Positions 16,471 to 26,069 of a DNA stretch of 64,000 bases are shown in pieces. Numbering within the stretch: position 1 is the first letter of the stretch; each line of letters begins with the position of its first letter. The translations under genes and the position numbers were made by a program. The DNA is from an uncultured Lachnospiraceae bacterium. Its GTDB lineage: Bacteria > Bacillota > Clostridia > Lachnospirales > Lachnospiraceae. Location: contig CAJUMB010000001.1 of NCBI GenBank assembly GCA_910587105.1, positions 1-64,000 of the forward strand, written 5' to 3'. The notes below the pieces were generated by a model that made no database searches, had not been told where the DNA came from, and saw nothing but the letters and a program-made list of their open reading frames with translations.

Positions 16471-19113
16471 ATGGACGAGAAAATATTATTGATTGATGGA
16501 CACAGCATTATTTACCGCGCTTTTTATGGCCTTCCGGATCTGACAAATTCGGAAGGCCTGCATACGAATGGGATTTATGGCTTTTTAAATATTATAATGA
16601 AAATACTGGAAGAAGAAGATCCCCAGTATCTGACCGTGGTATTTGACCTTCCATCCCCCACCTTCCGCCACAAACAATATGCGGAGTATAAAGGAAACAG
16701 AAAACCCATGCCGGAAGAACTGCGCCAGCAGGTTCCGGTTCTGAAGGAGGTTCTGGCCTCTATGGGAATCTATGTGGTGACCCTGGAGGGATATGAGGCA
16801 GATGATATTTTAGGGACTCTGGCCAGGAAGAGCGAGGCTCAGGGCATGGAGGTGACCATACTTTCCGGCGACCGGGACCTTCTGCAGCTGGCCACAGACC
16901 GGATTAAAATCCGAATTCCCAAGACCAGCCGGGGAAATACCACGGTGGAGGATTACCTGGCAGACCAGGTGAAAGAGAAGTACCAGGTGACACCGCCCCA
17001 GATTATAGAGCTGAAAGCCCTTATGGGGGATTCTTCTGATAATATTCCGGGAATCCCGGGAGTGGGGGAGAAGACAGCCACGAAATTAATTGTCCAGTTC
17101 GGGTCTATCGAGAATGCCCATGCCAATCTGGAGCAAGTGATGCCGAAAAAGGCCAGAGAGTCCCTGAGGGAGCATTATGATCTGGCTCAGATGAGCAAAG
17201 AACTGGCCACCATCAATGTGCAGGCGCCTCTTGATGATTTTTCCTATGAAAAAGCAAAAAAAGGAAATCTGTATACACCTGAGGCGTACCAAATGTTCCG
17301 AAAGCTGGATTTTAAAAATCTTCTGGGGAAATTTTCACAGAGCGCACAGGAAACCCAGGAACATTCCATAGAAAAATTATTTCTGTGCTGCCACAGCGAG
17401 GAGGAGGCCCGGCACTATTTTTCCCAGGCAGAAAAAGCGGGTGCGTCTGGGCTGTGGATATCTGCAGATCAGGGAAAGATTCTCTCCCTGTCTCTATCCT
17501 GGAAAGACCAGGCAGTGTATATTCCCGTTGAGCTTCCTGTGACGGAAGATTTTCTGCTGTCCCAGGTGAAAGAACTGTCAGAAAAGGTTTCGGTGTCCGC
17601 CATGGATATCAAGCATCTTCTCCACTATGCCCCTTCGCTGGAAAAGCCTCAGACATTTGATGCGGGGGTGGCAGCGTATCTGCTGAACCCGTTGAAGAAC
17701 CATTACACCTATGAAGATATCGGTAAGGAGTATCTGGGTCTGTTTGTCCCTTCCCGGGAAGAACTGCTGGGGAAACTTTCTGACGGACAGGCCCTTGCCC
17801 AGTGTCCGGAAAAACTGATGCAGGCGGGATGTTATATGGCTTATATTGCCCTGCATGCAAGGGAGCCTCTGGAAAAAGCGTTGAGAGATACCAAAATGGA
17901 ACAGGTATTTTGGGAGATCGAGATGCCCCTGACAGCCACTTTATGTGAAATGGAGAGGGAAGGAATCCAGGTGGAGGCAGAGGCTCTGGCAGCATATGGA
18001 CAGCAGCTGTCAGGCAGGATTCAGGAGCTGGAAGAGGCCATTTGTCAGCAGGCGGGAGAGGAATTTAACATTAATTCGCCGAAACAGCTGGGCGTAATCC
18101 TGTTTCAGAAGATGGGACTTCCGGGGGGGAAGAAGACGAAAACCGGCTATTCCACCGCTGCAGATGTGCTGGATAAGCTGGCCTGTGACCATCAAATTGT
18201 CCGGGATGTGCTGGAATACCGCCAGCTTGCCAAGCTGAAATCCACCTATGCAGACGGACTTTTAAATTTTGTGGACCATACCGGGAGAATTCATTCTCAT
18301 TTCAACCAGACCATTACAGCCACCGGGCGCATCAGCAGTACAGAGCCCAATCTTCAGAATATTCCCATCCGCATGGAATTGGGGCGGTTGATCCGCAAAG
18401 TTTTCGTGCCAAAAGAGGGATGTGTATTTTTGGACGCGGACTATTCCCAGATTGAACTGCGGGTTCTGGCCCATATGTCCGGAGATGAAAAATTGATCCA
18501 GGCATACCAAGAGGCGCAGGATATCCACCGGATTACGGCCTCCCAGGTATTCCATATTCCCTTTGATGAAGTTACAGATTTGCAGCGGCGCAATGCCAAA
18601 GCGGTGAACTTCGGGATTGTCTATGGAATCAGTTCTTTTGGCTTGAGCCAGGACTTAAGCATCAGCCGGAAAGAAGCCTCAGATTATATTGCTTCTTACT
18701 TTAAAGCATATCCGCAGATTAAAGGTTTTCTGGATGGGCTGGTGGCACAGGGGAAATCACAGGGGTATGTATCCACCATGCTGGGCAGGCGCAGGCCCAT
18801 TCCAGAGCTGAAGTCCAGCAATTTTGCCCAGAGAGGATTCGGAGAACGGATTGCAATGAATTCACCGATCCAGGGGACTGCAGCAGATATTATCAAGATT
18901 GCCATGAACCGGGTACGCCAGCGTCTGGCGAAAGAGGAACTGAGTTCCCGCCTGATTTTACAGGTCCATGATGAACTGCTGGTGGAGACACGGCTGGAGG
19001 AAGTGGAGAAGGTTTCCCAGATTCTGGAGGAAGAGATGAAAAGCGCTGCCCATCTGGAAGTCGCTCTGGAAGTGGACATGCACCAGGGCAGCAATTGGTA
19101 TGAGGCAAAATAA
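16471..19113 (+). CDS. polA: DNA polymerase I
   Basis: An 880-aa replication/repair polymerase. The N-terminal 5'-3' exonuclease domain (about 1-290) has LLIDGHSIIYRAFYGL, GYEADDILGTLA and GDSSDNIPGIPGVGEKTA. The middle region resembles a proofreading domain, but the expected metal-binding acidic residues are not evident. The polymerase domain (about 480-880) has motif A DADYSQIELRVLAH, motif B around RRNAKAVNFGIVYG and motif C LQVHDELL. ATG 16471 follows GAGGA; an earlier in-frame ATG at 16453 has no site. It overlaps the coaE leader and begins a small housekeeping cluster. Confidence 0.97.
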   Translation: MDEKILLIDGHSIIYRAFYGLPDLTNSEGLHTNGIYGFLNIIMKILEEEDPQYLTVVFDLPSPTFRHKQYAEYKGNRKPMPEELRQQVPVLKEVLASMGIYVVTLEGYEADDILGTLARKSEAQGMEVTILSGDRDLLQLATDRIKIRIPKTSRGNTTVEDYLADQVKEKYQVTPPQIIELKALMGDSSDNIPGIPGVGEKTATKLIVQFGSIENAHANLEQVMPKKARESLREHYDLAQMSKELATINVQAPLDDFSYEKAKKGNLYTPEAYQMFRKLDFKNLLGKFSQSAQETQEHSIEKLFLCCHSEEEARHYFSQAEKAGASGLWISADQGKILSLSLSWKDQAVYIPVELPVTEDFLLSQVKELSEKVSVSAMDIKHLLHYAPSLEKPQTFDAGVAAYLLNPLKNHYTYEDIGKEYLGLFVPSREELLGKLSDGQALAQCPEKLMQAGCYMAYIALHAREPLEKALRDTKMEQVFWEIEMPLTATLCEMEREGIQVEAEALAAYGQQLSGRIQELEEAICQQAGEEFNINSPKQLGVILFQKMGLPGGKKTKTGYSTAADVLDKLACDHQIVRDVLEYRQLAKLKSTYADGLLNFVDHTGRIHSHFNQTITATGRISSTEPNLQNIPIRMELGRLIRKVFVPKEGCVFLDADYSQIELRVLAHMSGDEKLIQAYQEAQDIHRITASQVFHIPFDEVTDLQRRNAKAVNFGIVYGISSFGLSQDLSISRKEASDYIASYFKAYPQIKGFLDGLVAQGKSQGYVSTMLGRRRPIPELKSSNFAQRGFGERIAMNSPIQGTAADIIKIAMNRVRQRLAKEELSSRLILQVHDELLVETRLEEVEKVSQILEEEMKSAAHLEVALEVDMHQGSNWYEAK

Positions 19114-19114
19114 A

Positions 19115-19738
19115 ATGTATATAATAGGAATCACTGGAGGTGTGGGAGCCGGAAAAAGTACCGTCTTGGATTATCTGGAAAGCCAGTATGATGCATATAC
19201 GGTACAGGCTGACCAGACGGCTCATGAGCTGATGGAGCCGGAGGGCAGCTGTTATGAACCGGTTCTCAGCCTGCTGGGGAGGGAGATTCTGGATGCTCAG
19301 GGAAAGATTGACCGGAGAAAAACAGCAGGTCTGGTTTTTCCCTGCCCCGATTTGTTACAGCAGCTCAATGGCATTGTCCACCCAGCAGTAAAGCGGGAAA
19401 TCCGCAGGCGCATAGCCGCTCAGGATGCTGAGGGAAGAAACATATTTGTCATAGAAGCAGCCCTTCTTCTGGAAGACCATTACGACGAAATCTGTGAGGA
19501 TATGTGGTATATCTATGCAGAAGAAGCCATACGCAGACAGCGGCTGAAACAGCAGAGGGGGTATTCAGATGAAAAAACCACGAATATTTTAAGAAATCAG
19601 CTGTCAGATGCTGTATTCCGGGAAAAATGCGGCTATGTGGTGGAGAATAACGGAGATTTACAGATAACCTATCAGCAGATTGACGAGAGGATCAAAGAAT
19701 ATGGATTTATGCAGCATTGCCAGCGGCAGCAGTGGTAA
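19115..19738 (+). CDS. coaE: Dephospho-CoA kinase
   Basis: A 207-aa kinase catalysing the last step of coenzyme A synthesis, phosphorylating the 3'-OH of dephospho-CoA. The P-loop GITGGVGAGKST lies at residues 5-16 and the CoA-binding DQTAHELM follows at about 36. ATG 19115 starts 1 nt after the polA stop, with GAGG inside the polA end, as is common for the polA-coaE pair. The C-terminus overlaps the next gene by about 38 nt in another frame. Confidence 0.95.
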   Translation: MYIIGITGGVGAGKSTVLDYLESQYDAYTVQADQTAHELMEPEGSCYEPVLSLLGREILDAQGKIDRRKTAGLVFPCPDLLQQLNGIVHPAVKREIRRRIAAQDAEGRNIFVIEAALLLEDHYDEICEDMWYIYAEEAIRRQRLKQQRGYSDEKTTNILRNQLSDAVFREKCGYVVENNGDLQITYQQIDERIKEYGFMQHCQRQQW

Positions 19739-20498
19739 CTGCACCTATGTGGGAAGTGAAAACACCGGTGTACTGATTGATGTGGGCATCAGCGGGAAAC
19801 GGGTGGAGGCAGGATTGAACTCCATCGACCGCACGGCAAAAGAAATAGACGGGATTTTGATTACCCATGAGCATTCGGATCACATCAAAGGACTGGGTGT
19901 TTTATCAAGAAAATACAGCCTGCCCATTTATACCACAGAGAAAACGGCAGAAGCTATTCTACAGTCAGGAAAATTGGGAAATATTGACCCGGAGCTGTTT
20001 CGCTGTATACGGCCCGACGAAGAATTTATGGCAGGGGATTTGAAAATCCTGCCTTTTGAGATTTCTCATGATGCGGCGCAGCCAGTGGGGTACCGGCTGG
20101 AATGCGGTGGAAAATCCGTGGGAATCGCTACAGACCTCGGGCAGTACAGTGAATATACCATAGCCCGTTTACAAAAATTAAACGCCCTGCTTTTGGAAGC
20201 CAACCACGATGTGAATATGCTGCAGGTGGGGAGATATCCCTATTATTTGAAACGCCGGATATTAGGAGCCAGAGGGCATCTGTCCAATGAAAGCGCAGGG
20301 CAGCTGCTCTGCCGTCTGCTCCATGACCAGCTGAAGGCTGTTTTTCTGGGGCATTTAAGTAAAGAAAATAATTATGAGGCGCTGGCCTACGAGGCTGTCT
20401 GTGCGGAAGTGGCATGTGGCGGCACCCCTTACCAGCCCCGGGATTTTTACATACAGGTGGCCAAGCGGGAGCAGGCTTCCCAGATGGTCACTGTATAG
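19701..20498 (+). CDS. MBL-fold metallo-hydrolase (WalJ/YycJ type)
   Basis: A 265-aa metallo-beta-lactamase-fold hydrolase. The start SIASGSSGNCTYV and the metal motif THEHSDH (about residues 55-61) are characteristic of the WalJ/YycJ family, thought to be an exonuclease-like enzyme in DNA repair. Further metal ligands lie in EISHDA and GHLS. ATG 19701 is chosen because the family begins at this point and GAGAGGA lies 9 nt upstream, within the coaE coding sequence. Translational coupling with coaE is likely. Confidence 0.88.
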   Translation: MDLCSIASGSSGNCTYVGSENTGVLIDVGISGKRVEAGLNSIDRTAKEIDGILITHEHSDHIKGLGVLSRKYSLPIYTTEKTAEAILQSGKLGNIDPELFRCIRPDEEFMAGDLKILPFEISHDAAQPVGYRLECGGKSVGIATDLGQYSEYTIARLQKLNALLLEANHDVNMLQVGRYPYYLKRRILGARGHLSNESAGQLLCRLLHDQLKAVFLGHLSKENNYEALAYEAVCAEVACGGTPYQPRDFYIQVAKREQASQMVTV

Positions 20499-20582
20499 TC
20501 CATGAAGCAAAACAGGTTTTTGGGGAATGATATGGGCGTTTTGCAATTATCTGTAAATGCATAAGAAAGAGAGGCAAAATTC

Positions 20583-20855
20583 GTGAAGAAGACAATTATA
20601 ACTGTACTGGGCCCCGATAAAGTCGGCATTATCGCCGGGGTATGCACTTATCTATCCAATAATCACATCAATATCCTGGATATTTCCCAGACTATCGTGC
20701 AGGGATATCTGAATATGATGATGATCACAGATACCAGCAAGTCAGCAAAGGATATGAGTACGCTGTCTCAGGAACTTGAGGGGCTGGGTGAAGAAATCGG
20801 CGTGGTGATCCGCTGTCAGCACGAAGATATTTTTACTAAAATGCACAGGATCTGA
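20583..20855 (+). CDS. ACT domain protein (UPF0237 family)
   Basis: A 90-aa protein consisting of one ACT domain (TITVLGPDKVGIIAGVCTYL at the N-terminus), a small-molecule, usually amino-acid, sensor. The start is GTG 20583 with GAGAGG 8 nt upstream. It stands 16 nt before a DUF711/UPF0210 gene, a pair conserved across many Firmicutes and archaea, which suggests the ACT protein modulates that partner. The ligand is unknown. Confidence 0.92.
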   Translation: MKKTIITVLGPDKVGIIAGVCTYLSNNHINILDISQTIVQGYLNMMMITDTSKSAKDMSTLSQELEGLGEEIGVVIRCQHEDIFTKMHRI

Positions 20856-20871
20856 TTGAGGGGTAGACGTT

Positions 20872-22236
20872 ATGATCAATATTTTTGAAGTAAATGAGAC
20901 AAACAAGATGATTGAACAGGAAAATCTGGATGTCCGGACGATTACCCTGGGAATCAGCCTGCTGGACTGTGTAGACACCGATTTGGAAAGGCTGCGAAAA
21001 CGCATTTATCAGAAAATCACCAAAAAGGCTGAAAATCTGGTATCCGTGGGCCGGGCCATTGAAATGGAATACGGAATTCCCATTGTGAATAAGAGAATTT
21101 CCGTAACCCCCATTGCCCTGGTGGGCGGAAATGCCTGTCAGAGTCCGGAAGATTTTGTCACGCTGGCGAAAACTCTGGATGATGCCGCAAAGACAGTGGG
21201 GGTGAATTTTATCGGCGGTTATTCAGCCCTGGTGTCAAAGGGGATGACTCCTGCAGAGGAACGGCTGATCCGCTCCATTCCTCAGGCACTGGCTGAGACA
21301 GACAGAGTGTGTTCTTCTGTAAATGTGGGTTCCACCAAGACAGGAATTAACATGGACGCCGTAAAATTAATGGGTGAAATCATTCTGGAAACTGCAAGGA
21401 AAACCGAAGACAGGGATTCCTGCGGCTGTACCAAACTGGTGGTATTTTGTAATGCACCAGATGATAATCCTTTTATGGCAGGTGCTTTCCACGGGGTGAC
21501 AGAAGCAGACAGCATCATCAACGTGGGGGTCAGCGGTCCGGGAGTGGTAAAGAACGCATTGAAAAGCGCCCGGGGCGCAGACTTTGAAACCCTCTGTGAA
21601 ACCATCAAACGAACGGCTTTTAAAGTGACCCGGGTGGGCCAGCTGGTTGCCCAGGAAGCTTCCCGGAAAATGGAAGTGCCTTTCGGTATTGTGGACTTGT
21701 CCCTGGCCCCCACTCCGGCAGTGGGAGATAGTGTGGCTGATATATTAAAAGAAATCGGCGTGGAACATCCCGGCGCACCAGGTACTACTGCAGCCCTGGC
21801 TCTGCTCAATGACCAGGTGAAAAAGGGCGGTGTCATGGCGTCCTCTTCTGTGGGAGGTTTGAGCGGGGCCTTCATTCCGGTCAGCGAAGATCAGGGAATG
21901 ATTGACGCTGTGGAAGCGGGAGCGCTTACATTGGAAAAGCTGGAAGCCATGACCTGTGTCTGCTCGGTGGGGCTGGACATGATTGCCATCCCTGGGGATA
22001 CCCCTGCCAGCACCATCTCCGGGATTATCGCCGATGAAGCGGCCATCGGCATGGTGAATCAGAAAACCACAGCTGTCCGTCTGATTCCCGTAATCGGAAA
22101 AGGTGTGGGAGACTCGGTGGAATTCGGCGGCCTTCTGGGACACGGGCCGGTTATGCCAGTGAACCGTTTCGCCTGTGATGCATTTGTACAGCGGGGAGGG
22201 AGAATACCGGCGCCTATCCACAGTTTTAAAAACTAA
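20872..22236 (+). CDS. DUF711 (UPF0210, PFL-like) family protein
   Basis: A 454-aa cytoplasmic protein of the UPF0210 family, whose fold is related to pyruvate formate-lyase. Recognisable segments are RTITLGISLLDC, GRAIEMEYGIPIVNKRISVTP and the Cys-containing FCNAPDDNPFMAGAFHG. No glycyl-radical loop is evident, so formate-lyase activity is not expected. GAGGGG precedes the ATG and the gene follows its conserved ACT-domain partner. Function is unknown. Confidence 0.93.
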   Translation: MINIFEVNETNKMIEQENLDVRTITLGISLLDCVDTDLERLRKRIYQKITKKAENLVSVGRAIEMEYGIPIVNKRISVTPIALVGGNACQSPEDFVTLAKTLDDAAKTVGVNFIGGYSALVSKGMTPAEERLIRSIPQALAETDRVCSSVNVGSTKTGINMDAVKLMGEIILETARKTEDRDSCGCTKLVVFCNAPDDNPFMAGAFHGVTEADSIINVGVSGPGVVKNALKSARGADFETLCETIKRTAFKVTRVGQLVAQEASRKMEVPFGIVDLSLAPTPAVGDSVADILKEIGVEHPGAPGTTAALALLNDQVKKGGVMASSSVGGLSGAFIPVSEDQGMIDAVEAGALTLEKLEAMTCVCSVGLDMIAIPGDTPASTISGIIADEAAIGMVNQKTTAVRLIPVIGKGVGDSVEFGGLLGHGPVMPVNRFACDAFVQRGGRIPAPIHSFKN

Positions 22237-22248
22237 TCCATGGGCATG

Positions 22249-23490
22249 TCAGACACGTTCTATGGAGCGGCAGCATTCATGGGTAAAAGGGGTATGCCCT
22301 TTATAAGCCAGAACACTTTCGTATAAATTGGCGGCATGGATATCCTGTCTCAGCATGCTGCATGCGCGGGAATGGGAAGCACCGTTGCTTTTCAAAAATT
22401 TTGCAGGCTGTGATACCAGGGGTATCCGGCTTGCTTTTTTTATATGGGACAGGAGAGGAGCGGATTCTTTCCGAAATCCCAGAATTCTCCCATAAGGAAC
22501 GTATTCTACAGCAGATTCGGGAAACACTGGCTGGCGCAGATTCAAAAGTATGTGAAGAAGCCCTCTGGCGGCCCGTGTAAAAGTGATTTCTCTGGTCTTG
22601 ATTTGTGCGGTAAAGTCCTGATAATCGGTAAACTGATTCAGGCAGCGGTGAATCCGGCTGGCCATTTCTCCTGATACATCGAAAAATCTGCTGAGCTTCT
22701 CTGGAGGGGTTTCCATACATTTGTATTTGAGCAGAAGGGAAAAATCATTTTCCTCAATCCATCCTCTCTCTGCAAGAGTCTGTTCTAAAATCTTTCCAGC
22801 CGGCTGTGGAAGCTGGCTCATCCAGCTGGCAGCTGGCTCCCCCCGGCAGATGGCATGGCGCACTGCCGTGGCAGAGCTGTATTGTTTTCCCAGACTGGTC
22901 TGGTGATAATCCGATTCCCGCCGGTTGATGGCAAGGGGACGGATAGAGGAGCCGAAATTCCGAAGAGCGGTGCAGTATTCCAGTCCCAGGATATTGTTTG
23001 GGGCGTGCAGAAACTCTTCCGGCACAGAAAGTGTCTGCAGGGAATTCCGCAGTGCTTGATACCGGGCGGCAGGAAACGAACAGCCTTTGGAAAGATGCTC
23101 CCGCAGATGCTTCTTGAACGAGGGAGTTTCCTGGCTGACGATGCTGCTGATTTCCCAGAAAAAACTGGTATCTCCCCCTTCGCTTCCAAAACACAGCCAG
23201 TCCACCGCCTGCAGATTATCCAGCAGGGAAACAGCTCCCCGTGCGAAATAGGGGGCGCTTGCCGACGCATAAATGACAGGGAGCTCCAGAACCAGGTCTG
23301 CGCCGCAGGCCAGGGCCATCCGGGTACGGACGAATTTGTCGGCCAGAGCAGGAGCTCCTCTCTGGGTGAAATCCCCGCTCATCACCACTACCAGGTAATC
23401 GGCCCCGGTTTCCCGGCGGGCTTTGTGCAGATGGTAGAGATGACCGTTGTGAAAGGGATTATATTCGGCAATGATTCCGGTAATTTTCAT
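22249..23490 (-). CDS. tmcAL: tRNA(Met) cytidine acetate ligase
   Basis: A 413-aa nucleotidyltransferase-fold enzyme that, in characterised relatives, uses acetate and ATP to form N4-acetylcytidine at the wobble position of elongator tRNA-Met. The nucleotidyltransferase signature GIIAEYNPFHNGHLYHL opens the protein, and VVVMSGDFTQRG and LVLELPVIYAS follow, as in the TmcAL (YlbM) family. ATG 23490 is chosen because this motif normally lies within the first 20 residues and GAGG lies 9 nt upstream. The gene is divergent from pta-ackA, whose products control acetate and acetyl-phosphate levels. Confidence 0.93.
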   Translation of the reverse strand: MKITGIIAEYNPFHNGHLYHLHKARRETGADYLVVVMSGDFTQRGAPALADKFVRTRMALACGADLVLELPVIYASASAPYFARGAVSLLDNLQAVDWLCFGSEGGDTSFFWEISSIVSQETPSFKKHLREHLSKGCSFPAARYQALRNSLQTLSVPEEFLHAPNNILGLEYCTALRNFGSSIRPLAINRRESDYHQTSLGKQYSSATAVRHAICRGEPAASWMSQLPQPAGKILEQTLAERGWIEENDFSLLLKYKCMETPPEKLSRFFDVSGEMASRIHRCLNQFTDYQDFTAQIKTREITFTRAARGLLHILLNLRQPVFPESAVEYVPYGRILGFRKESAPLLSHIKKASRIPLVSQPAKFLKSNGASHSRACSMLRQDIHAANLYESVLAYKGHTPFTHECCRSIERV

Positions 23491-23542
23491 AAGATCATAC
23501 CTCATATTTCGTATAATGAAGCATATTTTACCACTATAAAAC

Positions 23543-23571
23543 TTGAAATACAAGGCTACAGGGTTTATAAT
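23543..23571 (+). promoter_or_regulatory. Sigma-A promoter of pta
   Basis: TTGAAA (23543-23548), a 17-nt spacer and TATAAT (23566-23571) lie about 97 nt before ATG 23669. Confidence 0.7.
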
Positions 23572-23668
23572 AAGACAAGCAGGGTTACTGTTCCTTTACA
23601 TAGACAGGGGCCCGCCTCGCGATATAGAAAATACAACAGCGATAATATTAGGAAAGGAGTCAAAAATC

Positions 23669-24667
23669 ATGGGATTTATTGACACAATCAAAGCCAGGGC
23701 AAAAGCTGCCCAGAAAACTATTGTACTGCCGGAGACAGAAGACCGGAGAACTTTAGAAGCAACAGAAATGATTTTAAAGGAAGGACTGGCAAAAGTCGTT
23801 TTAATCGGAAACGAAGAGACAGTGAAAAAAGATGCCCAGGGACTGGACATTTCAGGAGCTGTTATCGTAGACCCTGCCACTTCTGATAAGACAGCCGGCT
23901 ACATTGACAAACTGGTAGAGCTGAGAAGCAAAAAAGGCATGACTCCGGAACAGGCAAAAGAAATTCTGCTGAACCAATATCTGTATTACGGCGTTATGAT
24001 GGTAAAAATGGGAGATGCCGACGGTATGGTATCCGGTGCCTGCCACTCCACTGCAGACACACTGCGTCCCTGCCTGCAGATTCTGAAAACAAAACCGGGA
24101 ACCAAGTTAGTTTCCGCTTTCTTCCTGATGGTTGTACCCAACTGTGAATATGGTGCAGACGGAACCTTTATCTTTGCTGATTCCGGACTGGTACAGAATC
24201 CTACACCGGAAGAAATGTCCGCAATTGCAGCATCTTCCGCAGAATCCTTCCAGCTGCTGGTAGAGAGAGAACCAGTTGTAGCCATGCTTTCTCACTCCAC
24301 CATGGGCAGTGCAAAACATGCTGATGTTGACAAAGTAGTTGAAGCTGTCCGCATTGCAAAAGAAGAACATCCTGACTTGAAATTAGACGGAGAGTTCCAG
24401 TTAGATGCAGCAATCGTTCCCAGCGTAGGCGCATCCAAAGCTCCTAACAGCCCGGTTGCAGGAAAAGCAAACGTCCTGATCTTCCCTGACCTGGATGCAG
24501 GAAACATCGGCTACAAACTTACCCAGAGACTGGCAAAGGCAGAAGCCTATGGACCTGTTACCCAGGGAATCGCAAAACCAGTAAACGATCTTTCCAGAGG
24601 ATGCTCTGCAGAAGACATCGTGGGTGTAACAGCTATTACAGCAGTACAGTGTCTGGCTGAAGACTAG
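23669..24667 (+). CDS. pta: Phosphate acetyltransferase
   Basis: A 332-aa short-form Pta that interconverts acetyl-CoA plus phosphate and acetyl-phosphate plus CoA. Typical segments are KTIVLPETEDRRTLEA, DADGMVSGACHSTADTLRP (residues split around the GACHSTADT core) and MLSHSTMGSAKH. ATG 23669 is chosen because AAAGGAG precedes it and the family starts here; the longer frame from 23543 covers the promoter. Codon use is strongly biased toward a few codons, as expected for a highly expressed gene. It is followed by ackA, completing the acetate-producing, ATP-yielding pathway. Confidence 0.96.
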   Translation: MGFIDTIKARAKAAQKTIVLPETEDRRTLEATEMILKEGLAKVVLIGNEETVKKDAQGLDISGAVIVDPATSDKTAGYIDKLVELRSKKGMTPEQAKEILLNQYLYYGVMMVKMGDADGMVSGACHSTADTLRPCLQILKTKPGTKLVSAFFLMVVPNCEYGADGTFIFADSGLVQNPTPEEMSAIAASSAESFQLLVEREPVVAMLSHSTMGSAKHADVDKVVEAVRIAKEEHPDLKLDGEFQLDAAIVPSVGASKAPNSPVAGKANVLIFPDLDAGNIGYKLTQRLAKAEAYGPVTQGIAKPVNDLSRGCSAEDIVGVTAITAVQCLAED

Positions 24668-24677
24668 AGTTGTTCCT

Positions 24678-24718
24678 GTACCATTTCTATCCAGCAGAAC
24701 TGCTTGCCATAATGGTAC
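24678..24718 (+). other. Stem-loop between pta and ackA
   Basis: A perfect 8-bp outer stem (GTACCATT 24678-24685 / AATGGTAC 24711-24718) encloses a second short stem (AGCAG..CTGCT). No U-run follows, so it is not a standard terminator. It may be a processing or stability element tuning pta relative to ackA. Confidence 0.4.
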
Positions 24719-24830
24719 ACTACTCCAGAGCGTGTTTTAAATACAGCATTTCACAATACTAAGACATTAAGTCCAAAAGTATTTGTGGACCGCTGTACGA
24801 ATTTATTTTTAAATATCGGAGGAAATAAAA

Positions 24831-26021
24831 ATGAATGTATTGGTAATTAACTGCGGAAGCTCCTCACTGAAATTCCAGCTGATCAATTCTGACAGTGAAG
24901 ATGTTCTGGCAAAGGGATTATGTGAGAGAATCGGCATCGACGGCAGACTGGTATATCAGCCTGCTAACGGGGACAAAGAAACAACAGAGGCAGCTATGCC
25001 TACACACAAGCAGGCAATTCAGATGGTTCTGGATGCATTGATGAATGAAAAAACAGGCGTAATCAAGAGCCTGGATGAAGTGGATGCAGTGGGCCACAGA
25101 GTGGTACATGGCGGAGAGAAATTCGCATCTTCTGTCGTAATCAATGATGAAGTAATGGCAGCTATCGAAGAGTGTAACGACCTGGCTCCTCTTCACAATC
25201 CTGCAAACTTAATCGGCATCCGCGCCTGCCAGGAACTGATGCCGAAAGCACCTATGGTTGCTGTATTTGATACAGCATTCCATCAGACCATGCCGGAGAA
25301 AGCATATCTGTATGGACTTCCCTATGAATATTATGAGAAATACAAAGTCAGAAGATATGGCTTCCACGGAACCTCTCACAGCTTTGTATCCAAACATGCC
25401 GCTGAATTCCTTGGCCTGGACCTGAACAATTCCAAGATCGTGGTAGCACACTTGGGTAACGGTGCATCCATCAGTGCTGTTGTAAACGGAAAATGCGTGG
25501 ATACCTCCATGGGTCTTACACCTCTGGAAGGTCTGGTAATGGGAACACGTTCCGGTGACATCGACCCGGCTATTATGGAATTTGTAGCCAAGAAAGAAAA
25601 CCTGGATATTGCAGGCGTGATGAACGTACTGAACAAGAAATCCGGTGTAGAAGGTCTGTCCGGCGGTCTGTCCAGCGATTTCCGTGACCTGGAAGAAGGT
25701 ATGGATAAAGGAAACAAACTGGCTGAAAACGCAATTGAAGTATTCTGCTACCGTGTGGCAAAATATATCGGCTCCTATGTGGCAGCTATGAACGGCGTAG
25801 ATGCCATCGCTTTTACAGCTGGAATCGGCGAGAACGCCATCAATGTCCGCAAGAAAGTATTAGAGTACCTGGGATACTTAGGTATTGAGGTAGATGATGC
25901 CGCCAACGATACAAGAGGCGAGGACAAAGTGATCTCCACAGCAGCTTCCAAAGTAAAAGTTGCTATCGTTCCTACCAACGAAGAACTGGCAATCTGCCGC
26001 GAGACAGTAGCTCTGGTTTAA
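24831..26021 (+). CDS. ackA: Acetate kinase
   Basis: A 396-aa enzyme of normal length, transferring phosphate between acetyl-phosphate and ADP to yield acetate and ATP. It opens with VLVINCGSSSLKFQL, and the motifs RRYGFHGTSH, VVAHLGNGASI and FTAGIGEN form the ASKHA active site. CGGAGG precedes the ATG. Codon bias is strong as in pta. A short intergenic hairpin separates the two genes and a strong terminator follows. Confidence 0.97.
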   Translation: MNVLVINCGSSSLKFQLINSDSEDVLAKGLCERIGIDGRLVYQPANGDKETTEAAMPTHKQAIQMVLDALMNEKTGVIKSLDEVDAVGHRVVHGGEKFASSVVINDEVMAAIEECNDLAPLHNPANLIGIRACQELMPKAPMVAVFDTAFHQTMPEKAYLYGLPYEYYEKYKVRRYGFHGTSHSFVSKHAAEFLGLDLNNSKIVVAHLGNGASISAVVNGKCVDTSMGLTPLEGLVMGTRSGDIDPAIMEFVAKKENLDIAGVMNVLNKKSGVEGLSGGLSSDFRDLEEGMDKGNKLAENAIEVFCYRVAKYIGSYVAAMNGVDAIAFTAGIGENAINVRKKVLEYLGYLGIEVDDAANDTRGEDKVISTAASKVKVAIVPTNEELAICRETVALV

Positions 26022-26031
26022 AAATGAATCC

Positions 26032-26068
26032 CATTCCCCGCGGGTTTTATCTGCGGGGAATGATTTTA
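26032..26068 (+). terminator. Intrinsic terminator after ackA
   Basis: A perfect 10-bp G+C-rich stem (CATTCCCCGC 26032-26041 / GCGGGGAATG 26053-26062) is followed by ATTTTA. Confidence 0.8.
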
Positions 26069-26069
26069 G

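Noticed and set aside
22855..23682. 275-codon open frame on the + strand opposite tmcAL
   Set aside because: It lies antisense to a strongly supported tmcAL gene, lacks a ribosome binding site and has no recognisable motifs; it is a shadow of biased codon use.
24726..24752. GAGCGTGTTTTAAATA-like sequence after pta as another element end
   Set aside because: Similarity to the left arm is limited to about 14 bases and the conserved CATTCCTGCCA part is missing.
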